NCBI GenBank assembly: GCA_964642795.1
Contig: CAZXRQ010000001.1
Span: forward strand, 5,579 to 69,578
Direction of reading: 5' to 3'
Origin: JAVVVD01 sp964642795
Lineage (GTDB): Bacteria > Bacillota > Clostridia > Christensenellales > CAG-138
Length of the DNA: 64,000 bases
In this document: piece after piece, positions 25,079-32,769 of the stretch
How the letters are laid out: every line of letters begins with the position of its first letter
How positions within the stretch are numbered: the stretch's first letter is position 1
Position numbers and translations under genes: made by a program
Notes under the pieces: generated by a model
Databases searched by the model: none
What the model was told of the DNA's origin: nothing
What the model saw: the letters and a program-made list of their open reading frames with translations, nothing else

Positions 25079-25468
25079 ATGGAATTGGGAACAAAGGGAT
25101 ATGCAGAGTGTACGGTAAACGGCACTAATACCGCAAAAGCAATGGGCAGCGGAGGGCTGGAGGTGTTGGCAACGCCTGCGATGATAGCGCTTATGGAAAA
25201 GGCGTCGTGCGAGAGCGTACAGCCGCACCTTGAACCGGGAAGCGGTACTGTAGGAACGTTTATGAACGTTACGCACGACGCGCCGTCGCCGGTCGGCATG
25301 AGGATACACTGCACCAGCGAGCTTGTTGCGGCAGATGACCGAAAGCTGGTTTTTCGCGTTGCGGCATTTGATGAAGCGGGAAAGATTGGTGGAGGCGTGC
25401 ATGAACGCTGCATCATCCAAAATGAGAGGTTTCAAAGCAGAGCCAATGCAAAGCTCAACAGCCAATGA
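25079..25468 (+). CDS. FlK-like hotdog thioesterase (fluoroacetyl-CoA thioesterase family)
   Basis: The 129-residue hotdog protein aligns with the Streptomyces fluoroacetyl-CoA thioesterase FlK. T32, E40 and H66 have the same spacing (8 and 26 residues) as the catalytic T42, E50 and H76 of FlK. Conserved surroundings include ATPAMIALME, HLEPGSGTVGT and VTHDAPSPVG. Family members in gut bacteria do not necessarily act on fluoroacetyl-CoA; a small acyl-CoA is likely. I prefer the ATG at 25079; the ATG at 25067 is only 1 nt after AAGGA. It ends the local plus-strand gene run. Confidence 0.85.
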   Translation: MELGTKGYAECTVNGTNTAKAMGSGGLEVLATPAMIALMEKASCESVQPHLEPGSGTVGTFMNVTHDAPSPVGMRIHCTSELVAADDRKLVFRVAAFDEAGKIGGGVHERCIIQNERFQSRANAKLNSQ

Positions 25469-25534
25469 TAGAAGCAGACAAAAAAACGGAGCCGCGCTTG
25501 CACTTAACCAAGCGGAGCGGACATTGATAAAGAG

Positions 25535-25567
25535 ACCTCCTGTCGCAGGATAAATACGACAGGAGGT
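25535..25567 (+). promoter_or_regulatory. Hairpin that buries a perfect Shine-Dalgarno sequence
   Basis: ACCTCCTGTCG (25535-25545) pairs with CGACAGGAGGT (25557-25567) across an 11-nt loop. The right arm contains AGGAGGT placed 5 nt before an ATG, so the stem would block ribosome access. No U-run follows, which argues against a simple terminator. Confidence 0.5.
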
Positions 25568-25652
25568 ATTTGCATGGGAGCACTATCTGGAAGCGTTATT
25601 ACCTAGAAAGCGTTGGATAATGAAGGAACAAGGTTAAAACATCGAATGACAG

Positions 25653-25673
25653 AAAAAGCGCTTTTAGCGTTTT
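25653..25673 (-). terminator. Possible terminator of the nucleoside-salvage operon
   Basis: On the minus strand AAAACGCT can pair with AGCG and TTTT around one bulged base, with a 3-nt loop, and ends in a T-run. It lies just after the deoxyribosyltransferase-like gene. The stem is short. Confidence 0.4.
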
Positions 25674-25688
25674 AGCATACAAAAAGGG

Positions 25689-26087
25689 TCAAAGTACATC
25701 CAGCGAGGCATACAGGGATTCAAAGTCGCAGCACATATGGCGCACCGCAGGATGGTGATAAAATACGCAGGTCGCTGTACCGCCGCCGAAAGCCTCGGCG
25801 GATTCGCTCCAAAGTACTATGCGCTTATTATCGCAGGTGGCAAGCGCAGTACCAAGCTCTATATGTGTACCCTTTCCGCCGGGCAATAGTATTAGCACAA
25901 GCTCAGCGCCGGAAACGGCGGCTATCTCATTTGCGGAAACCTCGTTCATACGCGATTCACCCGCATTGCGCACGTCGCCGTGTAAAGTCCAGTCGTAGGC
26001 AGGGGAGTGTCCCAGCGCGCAAAGCCGGAGTATGACCTTGGCGGCGCGCTCGCGGTTTTCCAGTCCGGTTGCAACATAAAAGGTCAT
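25689..26087 (-). CDS. Nucleoside 2-deoxyribosyltransferase-like protein
   Basis: The 132-residue protein starts MTFYVATGLENRERAAKVI and has DWTLHGDVRN and GGKGTHIELGTALA. The Glu in the last motif corresponds to the catalytic nucleophile position of nucleoside 2-deoxyribosyltransferases, and the fold pattern (alternating strands and helices of a small Rossmann-like unit) agrees. Such enzymes exchange bases between deoxynucleosides; some relatives hydrolyse nucleotides. The ATG overlaps the thymidine kinase stop by 4 nt, so the two are translationally coupled, which supports a salvage role. Confidence 0.75.
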   Translation of the reverse strand: MTFYVATGLENRERAAKVILRLCALGHSPAYDWTLHGDVRNAGESRMNEVSANEIAAVSGAELVLILLPGGKGTHIELGTALATCDNKRIVLWSESAEAFGGGTATCVFYHHPAVRHMCCDFESLYASLDVL

Positions 26088-26668
26088 GCTTTTTCTCCGC
26101 GCAGTCCCGGACCGGGATCGCCAATGCGCCAGTGCTTGCGGCACAGACCGACGTATTTATCGTTTGCGCCCAGCACCACCTGCTCGCCTTCTTTGGCTAT
26201 ACCGCCATTGCCATCCAAACGGGCGTTGCATATGGCCTTGCGTCCGCACCAGCAGATGGTTTTTATCTCCTCGATGGTATCCGCGCGCGCCATAAGCCAC
26301 AGGCTGCCTTCAAAGAAATTACCCTGAAAATCCGTGCGCAGTCCATAGCATATCACGGGCACGTTGTAAGCATCCACCAGCTCGCATAGCAGCTCGACGT
26401 CCGCTTTGGAAAGAAACTGCGCCTCGTCAATTATGATACAGTCATATTCGCCACGGCGTATTGCGCCGAGATCCATGCTGTGAAACAGCACACATTCATC
26501 CGAAAGGCCGCAGCGTGAGCTGATGGTATTTATGCCATCCCGAACATCAATCTCGGGCTTTACAAGCAGCGCCCTCTGCGCGCGTTCGCCATAGTTGTAC
26601 TTTACCATTATAGCATTTGCGGTTTTGCTTGAGCTCATTGCGCCATAGCGAAAATAAAGCTTTGCCAT
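26084..26668 (-). CDS. tdk: Thymidine kinase
   Basis: The 194-residue type II thymidine kinase has the P-loop GAMSSSKTANAI near residue 9, the Walker B-like IIIDEAQFL, and the lasso region GLRTDFQGNFFEGS. Cys pairs near the C-terminus (CWCGRKA and a later CRKHW) are zinc ligands. It phosphorylates thymidine to dTMP in the cytosol. I start at MAKLYF because AAGGAGG lies 8 nt upstream of it; the 10-residue longer reading has no ribosome site. A terminator separates it from the nucleoside importer genes upstream. Confidence 0.93.
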   Translation of the reverse strand: MAKLYFRYGAMSSSKTANAIMVKYNYGERAQRALLVKPEIDVRDGINTISSRCGLSDECVLFHSMDLGAIRRGEYDCIIIDEAQFLSKADVELLCELVDAYNVPVICYGLRTDFQGNFFEGSLWLMARADTIEEIKTICWCGRKAICNARLDGNGGIAKEGEQVVLGANDKYVGLCRKHWRIGDPGPGLRGEKA

Positions 26669-26684
26669 TGTTATATCCTCCTTG

Positions 26685-26708
26685 GAAAAGGGCCGCACAG
26701 GCGGCCCT
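26685..26708 (-). terminator. Terminator or attenuator after the nucleoside importer operon
   Basis: An 8-bp stem AGGGCCGC/GCGGCCCT with a 4-nt loop is followed on the minus strand by TTTTCC. It lies between the last permease gene and tdk, so tdk may be read partly by read-through. Confidence 0.8.
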
Positions 26709-26722
26709 AAACAGCAGTTTTA

Positions 26723-27709
26723 TCAGCGGGCTCCTTTATCGTAGGGTATGCCTTCAGCCTTAGGCGCTCTGGACTTTTTGGATGTGAGTATCAGCAATAT
26801 CATGGTGACGATGTAGGGCAGCATGAGATACAGATACTCGCTGGATTTGACGTTGCTAAAGCTGGGCAGGAACGGGATAGAGCCACTGTACGAGCCGACT
26901 ATCTTGAACAGCGCGAAAAACAGCGATGCGCCAAGAATGTTCATGGGCTTCCAGTTGCCGAATATCATAACTGCCAAAGCCAGGAAGCCGTAGCCGGCGA
27001 CGGAGGATTGGAACGCGCTGCCGGCTGCCAGCGTATACGCAAGCCCGCCTATACCGCCGAGCAAGCCTGATATCATGACGCCAGCATAGCGCATACGGTA
27101 CACGTTTATGCCTACGGAATCTGCGGCCTGAGGATGCTCACCGCAGGCACGAAGCCTTAAACCAAAGCGTGTCTTGTAAAGCAGTATGACCGCCACGATA
27201 AACAGCACAACGGCCACAGGTGTCGTAAGGAAAAAGCTTTTGAATACCAAATTCTGGAAAAAAGTGTTCTTAACGGCTATACCGAGGGTGCTTTGGCTGA
27301 TGCGCGCCCAGGTGGGTATTAGTATGTTGGTTTGCCCTTGACCCTGAACCGCCCACGTGAGAGTTATTGCAAACGCTGGAGCGAACATATTCAGTGCGGT
27401 GCCGCCAATGGTCTGATCGGCTTTCAGCTGTATTGAGGCGAACGCCAGCGCCAGCGAGAATATCATGCCGGAGCCTGCCGCAATGAGTATGGCAATAAGC
27501 ATGGCCTGCTGAGGATGCATGGCTCCAAGGCCGGAAAGATCGGCAGAGCGCAGGTATAGCGTGCCGAACAGCGCGCCTATAACCATGATACCCTCAAGCG
27601 CTATGTTGATTATGCCGCTGCGTTCGGAAAACATACCGCCCAAGGCTACCAGCAGCAGCGGTACTGCAAATATGATGGTTGCGGCGAGAATATCGGATAG
27701 AATATTCAT
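26723..27709 (-). CDS. nupQ: BMP-type nucleoside ABC transporter permease (second)
   Basis: The 328-residue integral membrane protein belongs to the BPD_transp_2 family. It has GGMFSERSGIINIALEGIMVIGAL near the start, the loop RFGLRLRACGEHPQAADSVGINV around residue 185 that contacts the ATPase, and about nine helices. Its companions are a nucleoside-type ATPase and a BMP lipoprotein, matching the Bacillus NupNOPQ guanosine importer or similar systems. It overlaps the first permease gene by 4 nt. Confidence 0.88.
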   Translation of the reverse strand: MNILSDILAATIIFAVPLLLVALGGMFSERSGIINIALEGIMVIGALFGTLYLRSADLSGLGAMHPQQAMLIAILIAAGSGMIFSLALAFASIQLKADQTIGGTALNMFAPAFAITLTWAVQGQGQTNILIPTWARISQSTLGIAVKNTFFQNLVFKSFFLTTPVAVVLFIVAVILLYKTRFGLRLRACGEHPQAADSVGINVYRMRYAGVMISGLLGGIGGLAYTLAAGSAFQSSVAGYGFLALAVMIFGNWKPMNILGASLFFALFKIVGSYSGSIPFLPSFSNVKSSEYLYLMLPYIVTMILLILTSKKSRAPKAEGIPYDKGAR

Positions 27710-28869
27710 GCTTCGTCGCCCTCGCTTTCCTTGGTATTTGCTTCATCAGGCAAAACGGGTTTAGGCTCCGGATCGGCATTGATGTTGCCGTAGTCATGCA
27801 GCTTCTTGCGCGCGAGCAGCTCGCGTATCAGCAGCGAGAAGGCCGCAAGGTAGATTATCACTGCGATGATGATATCGATTATCTCCTTTACGAACTCAGG
27901 CTGCATAGCGTCGCCGCCGACCTGAATATAGGAGATGAACAGCGCCGAGAACACAGTGCCGAGCGGATGAGAGGAGGCGAGCAGCGCGACTGGGATACCG
28001 TTAAAGCCCATTGCCAGCAGCGACTTTACCAGCGTATATTGGCCGGTGCCTGCAAGGAAGTACAGTCCGCCGCCCACGCCGGACAGCGCTCCTGCGATGA
28101 CCATGGAAAGCACGATGTTGCGTTTGGCGTTGATACCAGCGTATATGCTGGCGTTCTTATTGTGGCCGCAGGCCTTCAATTCGTAGCCGAAGGTAGTTTT
28201 TGTGAGTATTATCCACATAATGATCGCAAAAAGTATAGCGATAAAAATGCTTATGTTCATATAGTTGCTGTTGAGCAGCTTGTCAAGCCCCATGCGCGGT
28301 ATCAGTGCGGACGGGTTGGCCTTTGCGAGGTTTGCGGTGCGGTCCATCTGTGCATCGCCCCAGTATTTTGCGAGCATCATGGGCAGATTGGATATTGAAA
28401 AGTTTACTAGGAACATGGATATCCAGTTGAACATTATTGAGGTGATGACTTCGTTAACGTTGAACAGCGCCTTAAAAAGACCTGGGAACATACCCCAAAA
28501 TGCGCCGCCTATCATCGCCATTACAAGGCAGATGTACCACGGCTGCTGGAACTGTATTGCAAATACCAGCGCGAGCCCTGCGCCTATGGTATACTGGCCG
28601 GTTGCGCCTATATTAAACAGGCCGGTTTTGAATGCGAAGCCGACGGAGAGCCCCACCATTATCAGCGGAGCGGCCTGATACAGCACCTTGGCGATCTTGT
28701 CGGAGGACCTTATACCGGCGCTTATAAGGCTTTCAAAGCCGCGCAGGGCAAACTGCGAATTAAGCGCAAACAGCAGCGCCAAGCCAAACAGCAGCCCTAT
28801 ACAGATCGATATAAGGGAGGCTAAGAAGCTGGTGCCTCCTGGTATATGAAAACGGCGTTTTTTATTCAT
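27706..28869 (-). CDS. nupP: BMP-type nucleoside ABC transporter permease (first)
   Basis: The 387-residue membrane protein has the related permease signature (GLSVGFAFKTGLFNIGATGQYTIGA and FGYELKACGHNKNASIYAGIN). I start at MNKKRRF because it overlaps the ATPase end by 8 nt, as neighbours in this operon do; the reading 33 codons longer would run deep into the ATPase gene. It forms a heterodimeric channel with the second permease. The C-terminus carries an acidic tail. Confidence 0.88.
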   Translation of the reverse strand: MNKKRRFHIPGGTSFLASLISICIGLLFGLALLFALNSQFALRGFESLISAGIRSSDKIAKVLYQAAPLIMVGLSVGFAFKTGLFNIGATGQYTIGAGLALVFAIQFQQPWYICLVMAMIGGAFWGMFPGLFKALFNVNEVITSIMFNWISMFLVNFSISNLPMMLAKYWGDAQMDRTANLAKANPSALIPRMGLDKLLNSNYMNISIFIAILFAIIMWIILTKTTFGYELKACGHNKNASIYAGINAKRNIVLSMVIAGALSGVGGGLYFLAGTGQYTLVKSLLAMGFNGIPVALLASSHPLGTVFSALFISYIQVGGDAMQPEFVKEIIDIIIAVIIYLAAFSLLIRELLARKKLHDYGNINADPEPKPVLPDEANTKESEGDEA

Positions 28870-30418
28870 TTGCTGAACCCTCGCTTTCGGTTTGCCTGCT
28901 TTGGCGCTTTGCACCCGCCATGTAGAGGCCGAGCTCACTGACGTTGGTGACCTTAGGATCAAACTCACCGACGATTTCGCCCTCGTACATCACGAATATC
29001 CGGTCGCTTACGTTCATAACCTCGTCAAGCTCCAGCGATATAAGCAGCACGGCTTTACCCTGATCGCGCTGGGCCACAAGCTGCTTATGAATGTACTCGA
29101 TAGCGCCGACGTCCAAGCCGCGGGTAGGCTGAACAGCTACGAGCAGCTCCGGATTCTTGTCGATCTCACGGGCGACTATGGCCTTTTGCTGGTTGCCGCC
29201 GGACATACTGCGCGCCGGAGTAAGGGGACCCTGGCCGCTGCGGATATCGTATTGCTCAATCAGTTTTTCGGCGTAGGCGCGTACGGCGTCCTTTTTGATG
29301 AAGCCGTTGTGCTGGAACTGAGGCCGCCAATAGCGCTGCAGCACAAGGTTTTGCTCCAGCGTATAGTCGAGAATGAGACCGTACTTATGCCTGTCCTCGG
29401 GGATATGGCTCATACCGAGTGCAGAACGGGAGCGGATGCTGGATTTGGTTATATCCTGCCCGCACATGGTTATGCTGCCTGCGCTCATCTTCTCAAGGCC
29501 GGTAAGCGCATACACAAACTCGGTTTGGCCGTTGCCCTCGATACCGGCAAGGCAGACTATCTCGCCGCGGCGTACTTGCAGGGAAACGTTTTTAACGGCG
29601 TTGTTCCTGTGAAGCTTGCTGGGCACCGTGACGTCATCTACTTCCAGCACGACGTCGCCGGGGACGGACTCCTCCTTATGTACCTGAAACTCCACGTCGC
29701 GCCCTACCATCATGCGGGAAAGCTCCTGCTTGGTGGTGTTTGCTATCTCAACGGTGCCCATGCATTTGCCCTTTCTGAGCACCGTGCAGCGATCTGCAAC
29801 GGCCATTATTTCGTTGAGCTTGTGGGTTATGAACAGTATGGATTTGCCTTCGCGCGTAAAATTGCGCATGATCTCCATAAGCTCGTCGATCTCCTGCGGG
29901 GTAAGGACGGCGGTTGGTTCGTCAAAGATCAGTATTTCATTATCGCGGTACAGCATTTTCAGTATTTCAACGCGCTGTTGCATACCGACGGAAATGTCCT
30001 CGATTTTTGCATCCGGGTCTATGGCCAAACCGTATTTTTGGGAAAGCGCAACTACCTTTTCACGCGCCTCGGCCTTCTTCAAAAAGCCTATTTTATTGGG
30101 CTCCACGCCTAGGATTATGTTGTCCAATACCGAAAAGACCTCAACCAGCTTGAAGTGCTGGTGTACCATGCCAATGTTTAGCGCATTGGCGTCGTTGGGA
30201 TCCTTTATTTTTACGGGCTCGCCGTTTTTTTTGATCTCGCCGCTTTCGGGCTGATACAGGCCGAAAAGCACGCTCATAAGGGTGGATTTGCCAGCGCCGT
30301 TTTCACCTAGCAGCGCGTGGACCTCGCCCTTTTTAAGCTGCAAAGTAATGTTGTCATTAGCGCGTATGCCCGGAAAATCCTTTGTGATGTTAAGCATCTC
30401 TATGACGTACTCGCTCAT
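28862..30418 (-). CDS. nupO: Nucleoside ABC transporter ATPase (two fused ATPase domains)
   Basis: The 518-residue protein has two ABC domains, as in sugar and BMP-type systems. Domain one has Walker A GENGAGKST near residue 38, signature ISVGMQQR and Walker B ILIFDEPTAVL. Domain two, from about residue 255, has a weakened Walker A (AGIEGNGQTEF), signature MSGGNQQKA and the VQPTRGLDVG block. It powers uptake of nucleosides bound by the BMP lipoprotein. It is separated from the lipoprotein gene by a terminator hairpin, which would favour excess binding protein. Confidence 0.92.
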   Translation of the reverse strand: MSEYVIEMLNITKDFPGIRANDNITLQLKKGEVHALLGENGAGKSTLMSVLFGLYQPESGEIKKNGEPVKIKDPNDANALNIGMVHQHFKLVEVFSVLDNIILGVEPNKIGFLKKAEAREKVVALSQKYGLAIDPDAKIEDISVGMQQRVEILKMLYRDNEILIFDEPTAVLTPQEIDELMEIMRNFTREGKSILFITHKLNEIMAVADRCTVLRKGKCMGTVEIANTTKQELSRMMVGRDVEFQVHKEESVPGDVVLEVDDVTVPSKLHRNNAVKNVSLQVRRGEIVCLAGIEGNGQTEFVYALTGLEKMSAGSITMCGQDITKSSIRSRSALGMSHIPEDRHKYGLILDYTLEQNLVLQRYWRPQFQHNGFIKKDAVRAYAEKLIEQYDIRSGQGPLTPARSMSGGNQQKAIVAREIDKNPELLVAVQPTRGLDVGAIEYIHKQLVAQRDQGKAVLLISLELDEVMNVSDRIFVMYEGEIVGEFDPKVTNVSELGLYMAGAKRQSRQTESEGSANE

Positions 30419-30521
30419 TATCGGATGTTCCTTCCATATAAATATAAATATACAAAAAAGCTTTAGTACACGACGTATAATGCCGTAAGAACGAACAGGG
30501 AGATTTTTGCGATAAAACGGA

Positions 30522-30550
30522 AAGGGGCTGGGCTATATGCCCAGCCCCTT
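30522..30550 (-). terminator. Attenuating terminator after the BMP lipoprotein gene
   Basis: A perfect 12-bp stem AAGGGGCTGGGC/GCCCAGCCCCTT with a 5-nt loop is followed on the minus strand by TTTCCGTTTT. It lies between the binding protein and ATPase genes, a usual place to lower downstream expression. Confidence 0.85.
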
Positions 30551-30575
30551 GTGTGAACTAACGGTCGATGCAGGA

Positions 30576-31736
30576 TTACTCCTGATAATCAACAGCGATG
30601 GAAACAGCGGGGTGGTTCTCGATGTCGGGAGAAACGACGATCTCGCCGGATACCAGCTTTGCGTAAAGCGCTTCGTAAGCGTCAACGGTGAAGTCGCCCA
30701 GCTTCCAGGAAGCATCGGCGGTGGGGATGCCAACGGAGCCCTGCTCGGCGCCATAGCTGATGCCGTGGCCGGAATAGTCGGCGGGCAGCGTGCCGCCATT
30801 GTCATAATAGGCGGTAAGCGCAGCCTGAACGGAGCCGTAAAGATCCTTCATGGCAGAGGTGATGATGCGCTCGTTGATGTAGCCCTGGTCGACGTCAACG
30901 CCAATTATCTTGCCTTCGGCGGTCTCTTCAGCGGAAGCGATGGCGGAATACAGTATGCCGCCGCCAGCTGCGAATATGACCTCGGTGCCTTCGGTGTACC
31001 AGCCGGCGGTCTTGGTCTTGATATCATCGGTGGGAGCGAAGGAGCCGGAATACCAGTACTTCAGCTCGATGTCGGCGGTGTTGCCAAGCTCCGCAGCAGC
31101 AGCGTCAACGCCCTGCACGAAGCCTTCACCATAACGGACGACGGCGGGAACAGCCATGCCGCCAAGGAACGCCAGCTTGGTGTAGCCGGCCATTACGGCG
31201 GCGTAACCGGCGAGATAACCAGCCTGCTCCTCCTGATAGCAGATAAGCACGGTATTCGCCGTGGGCTCTGCAACGTCAGGATAGGAGGGGTTGGTCTCAG
31301 AGGAGGTCATGTCGATACCGATAAAGGTAACATCAGGATACTCCTGCGGAACGGCGTTGAAAGCGCCTGCAAACAGATAGCCCGGGCATACGATGACCTT
31401 AGCGCCCTTGTCGATGGCGGTCTTGATGGTCTCTATGCGGGCTTCGTCGCTGTCCTCAGAGGGACGGTAGTAGTTGAAGGTTTTGCCGTTAGCTTCGGCA
31501 TAATCCCTTGCGCCTTCATAGGTGAACTGGTTGAAGGACTGGTCGTCAATGTTGCCGACGTCGGTGATCATAGCGATCTCATAGGTGCCTTCCTCAGCGA
31601 CGACCTCTTCCTCGGTGACTTCTTCAGTGGTTTCCTCAACAACGGGTTGTTCGGTGGCACCTTCGTCAGCAGGCTGGCAGCCTACCACTGCGAAGACCAT
31701 CACGAGTGCCAGCAATAATGCGGCGATTTTCTTCAT
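30576..31736 (-). CDS. bmpA: BMP-family nucleoside-binding lipoprotein
   Basis: The 386-residue protein has a lipoprotein signal with C20 after VVG, an acidic Glu/Val/Thr-rich linker, and a BMP/PnrA-type binding domain from about residue 50 (YEIAMITDVGNIDDQSFNQFTYEGA), with AAGGGILYSAIASAEE and IIGVDVDQGYIN as expected. PnrA-type members bind purine nucleosides outside the cell and pass them to the importer. GGAGGA precedes the ATG. A promoter and a 7-bp inverted repeat lie just upstream. Confidence 0.92.
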   Translation of the reverse strand: MKKIAALLLALVMVFAVVGCQPADEGATEQPVVEETTEEVTEEEVVAEEGTYEIAMITDVGNIDDQSFNQFTYEGARDYAEANGKTFNYYRPSEDSDEARIETIKTAIDKGAKVIVCPGYLFAGAFNAVPQEYPDVTFIGIDMTSSETNPSYPDVAEPTANTVLICYQEEQAGYLAGYAAVMAGYTKLAFLGGMAVPAVVRYGEGFVQGVDAAAAELGNTADIELKYWYSGSFAPTDDIKTKTAGWYTEGTEVIFAAGGGILYSAIASAEETAEGKIIGVDVDQGYINERIITSAMKDLYGSVQAALTAYYDNGGTLPADYSGHGISYGAEQGSVGIPTADASWKLGDFTVDAYEALYAKLVSGEIVVSPDIENHPAVSIAVDYQE

Positions 31737-31760
31737 TGGTGATTCCTCCTACAAATTCTT

Positions 31761-31777
31761 TGCTGTAAGTTACAGCA
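31761..31777. promoter_or_regulatory. Operator-like inverted repeat downstream of the bmp promoter
   Basis: TGCTGTA and TACAGCA are perfect 7-bp inverted arms 3 bp apart. The site falls just after the expected transcription start, a typical repressor position. Confidence 0.45.
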
Positions 31778-31790
31778 TCAGTATATTGAT

Positions 31791-31819
31791 ATTCTATCAT
31801 CACAGCCAAAATAATTAAA
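31791..31819 (-). promoter_or_regulatory. Putative promoter of the nucleoside importer operon
   Basis: On the minus strand TTTAAT (31814-31819) and TAGAAT (31791-31796) are spaced by 17 bp. Confidence 0.5.
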
Positions 31820-31935
31820 GTATATAACCCAAAAAAGATGCGCAGTTTTTTGCAGCGTTGCAATGTGTTTGCATTTTCGGGTATATTTCAACTTGTTGGT
31901 GTGGTACAATAGCAAAAAAAGAGAAAGAAATTGGC

Positions 31936-32769
31936 ATGTTTGGGTATATCCTGCCAAACAAAAACGAACTCAAGGTAAGGGAGCTGGCCGAGTACAAAGC
32001 ATTTTACTGCGGCCTGTGCCATGCAATAAGCGCTAGATACGGTCAACTGCCCAGGATGTCCCTCAGCTATGACTGCGCTTTTGCGGCGCTGATCGTGAGC
32101 GGCTTTTATCCCTGCAGCGGTTTTGAACTGCACCGCTGTGCCTATAAGCCGCTGAAGCGGAAAATACCGGTGGCGCGCAGCAGTCCGGCATTGGACTTTG
32201 CAGCGGATCTGAACGTTCTGCTGAGCTGGTATAAGCTCGAAGACGATTGGCACGACGAGAAAAAAGTATCCGCGCTTGCCGGAAGGGCGGCGCTGTACCC
32301 GGCGGCAAAACGCGCTAAGCGCATTGCGCCGGAGCTCGACGGGGTGATCGCAGAGGGCATAGCCGGGCTTTCCAAAATAGAAAACGCGTCATGCGCGGAG
32401 CTCGATCCGGCTGCAAACGCGTTTTCCGAGATGCTCGCCAACGCATTTTTGCTTGCGCCGCTTCCGGACGACGATGCGCGCAGGATAATTAAAAGCATAG
32501 GCTTCGGTTTGGGCAGGTGGCTGTATCTTATGGATGCGTGGGACGACCGCGGCAAGGATAAAAAGACCGGCTCGTACAATGTATTCAACCTGTGCAACAG
32601 CGACGAGGAACAGGCGAAATTCCTGCTTAACTTCGCACTTAACGGAGCCATAGACGCATATGACCTTATGGACGTAAGATCGCACAAGGGAGTGCTGGAT
32701 AATATAATGTATACAGGCTGTGTAGAAAAGACAATCGCGCTTGTAGGAAAGGGAAAGGACATTGAATAA
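31936..32769 (+). CDS. DUF5685-family protein
   Basis: The 277-residue protein starts MFGYILPNKNELKVREL and has YKAFYCGLCHAI (CxxC at 25-28), a conserved N-terminal block of DUF5685. It looks almost wholly helical. Two Asp-rich motifs stand out: DDWHD (residues 103-107) and DAWDDRGKD (200-208) followed by GSYN. Both are reminiscent of metal-diphosphate motifs in class I isoprenoid enzymes, though homology to these is not established. No signal peptide or obvious membrane helix is present. The gene is fused by overlap to a J-domain gene. Function unknown. Confidence 0.8.
   Translation: MFGYILPNKNELKVRELAEYKAFYCGLCHAISARYGQLPRMSLSYDCAFAALIVSGFYPCSGFELHRCAYKPLKRKIPVARSSPALDFAADLNVLLSWYKLEDDWHDEKKVSALAGRAALYPAAKRAKRIAPELDGVIAEGIAGLSKIENASCAELDPAANAFSEMLANAFLLAPLPDDDARRIIKSIGFGLGRWLYLMDAWDDRGKDKKTGSYNVFNLCNSDEEQAKFLLNFALNGAIDAYDLMDVRSHKGVLDNIMYTGCVEKTIALVGKGKDIE

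Larger units (their letters stand above)
25469..25688. other. Intergenic region with an SD-masking hairpin and a broken short frame
   Basis: This 220-nt gap has no convincing gene. It holds an 11-bp hairpin (25535-25567) and, right after it, an ATG at 25573 opening a 10-codon frame that ends in TAG at 25603. The same frame then stays open for 22 more codons to a TAG at 25670. The piece looks like a decayed small gene or a leader-peptide remnant. A second, weaker hairpin lies at the right end. Confidence 0.45.

Noticed and set aside
25323..25553. A 76-codon plus-strand frame
   Set aside because: It overlaps the FlK-like gene in another frame and runs into the hairpin; no ribosome site or recognisable pattern.
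25573..25672. In-frame UAG considered as a pyrrolysine codon
   Set aside because: The product would be 33 residues with no homologue I know, and no PYLIS-like element or methylamine gene is near; gene decay is simpler.
28892..30112. A 406-codon plus-strand open frame
   Set aside because: It is antisense to the nucleoside importer ATPase, which has all ABC motifs.
30537..31718. A 393-codon plus-strand frame rich in Gly and Val
   Set aside because: It is antisense to the BMP lipoprotein gene and starts inside its terminator.
31737..31860. Purine riboswitch before the nucleoside-binding lipoprotein
   Set aside because: The conserved junction sequences are missing and the leader is too short; an inverted repeat fits an operator instead.
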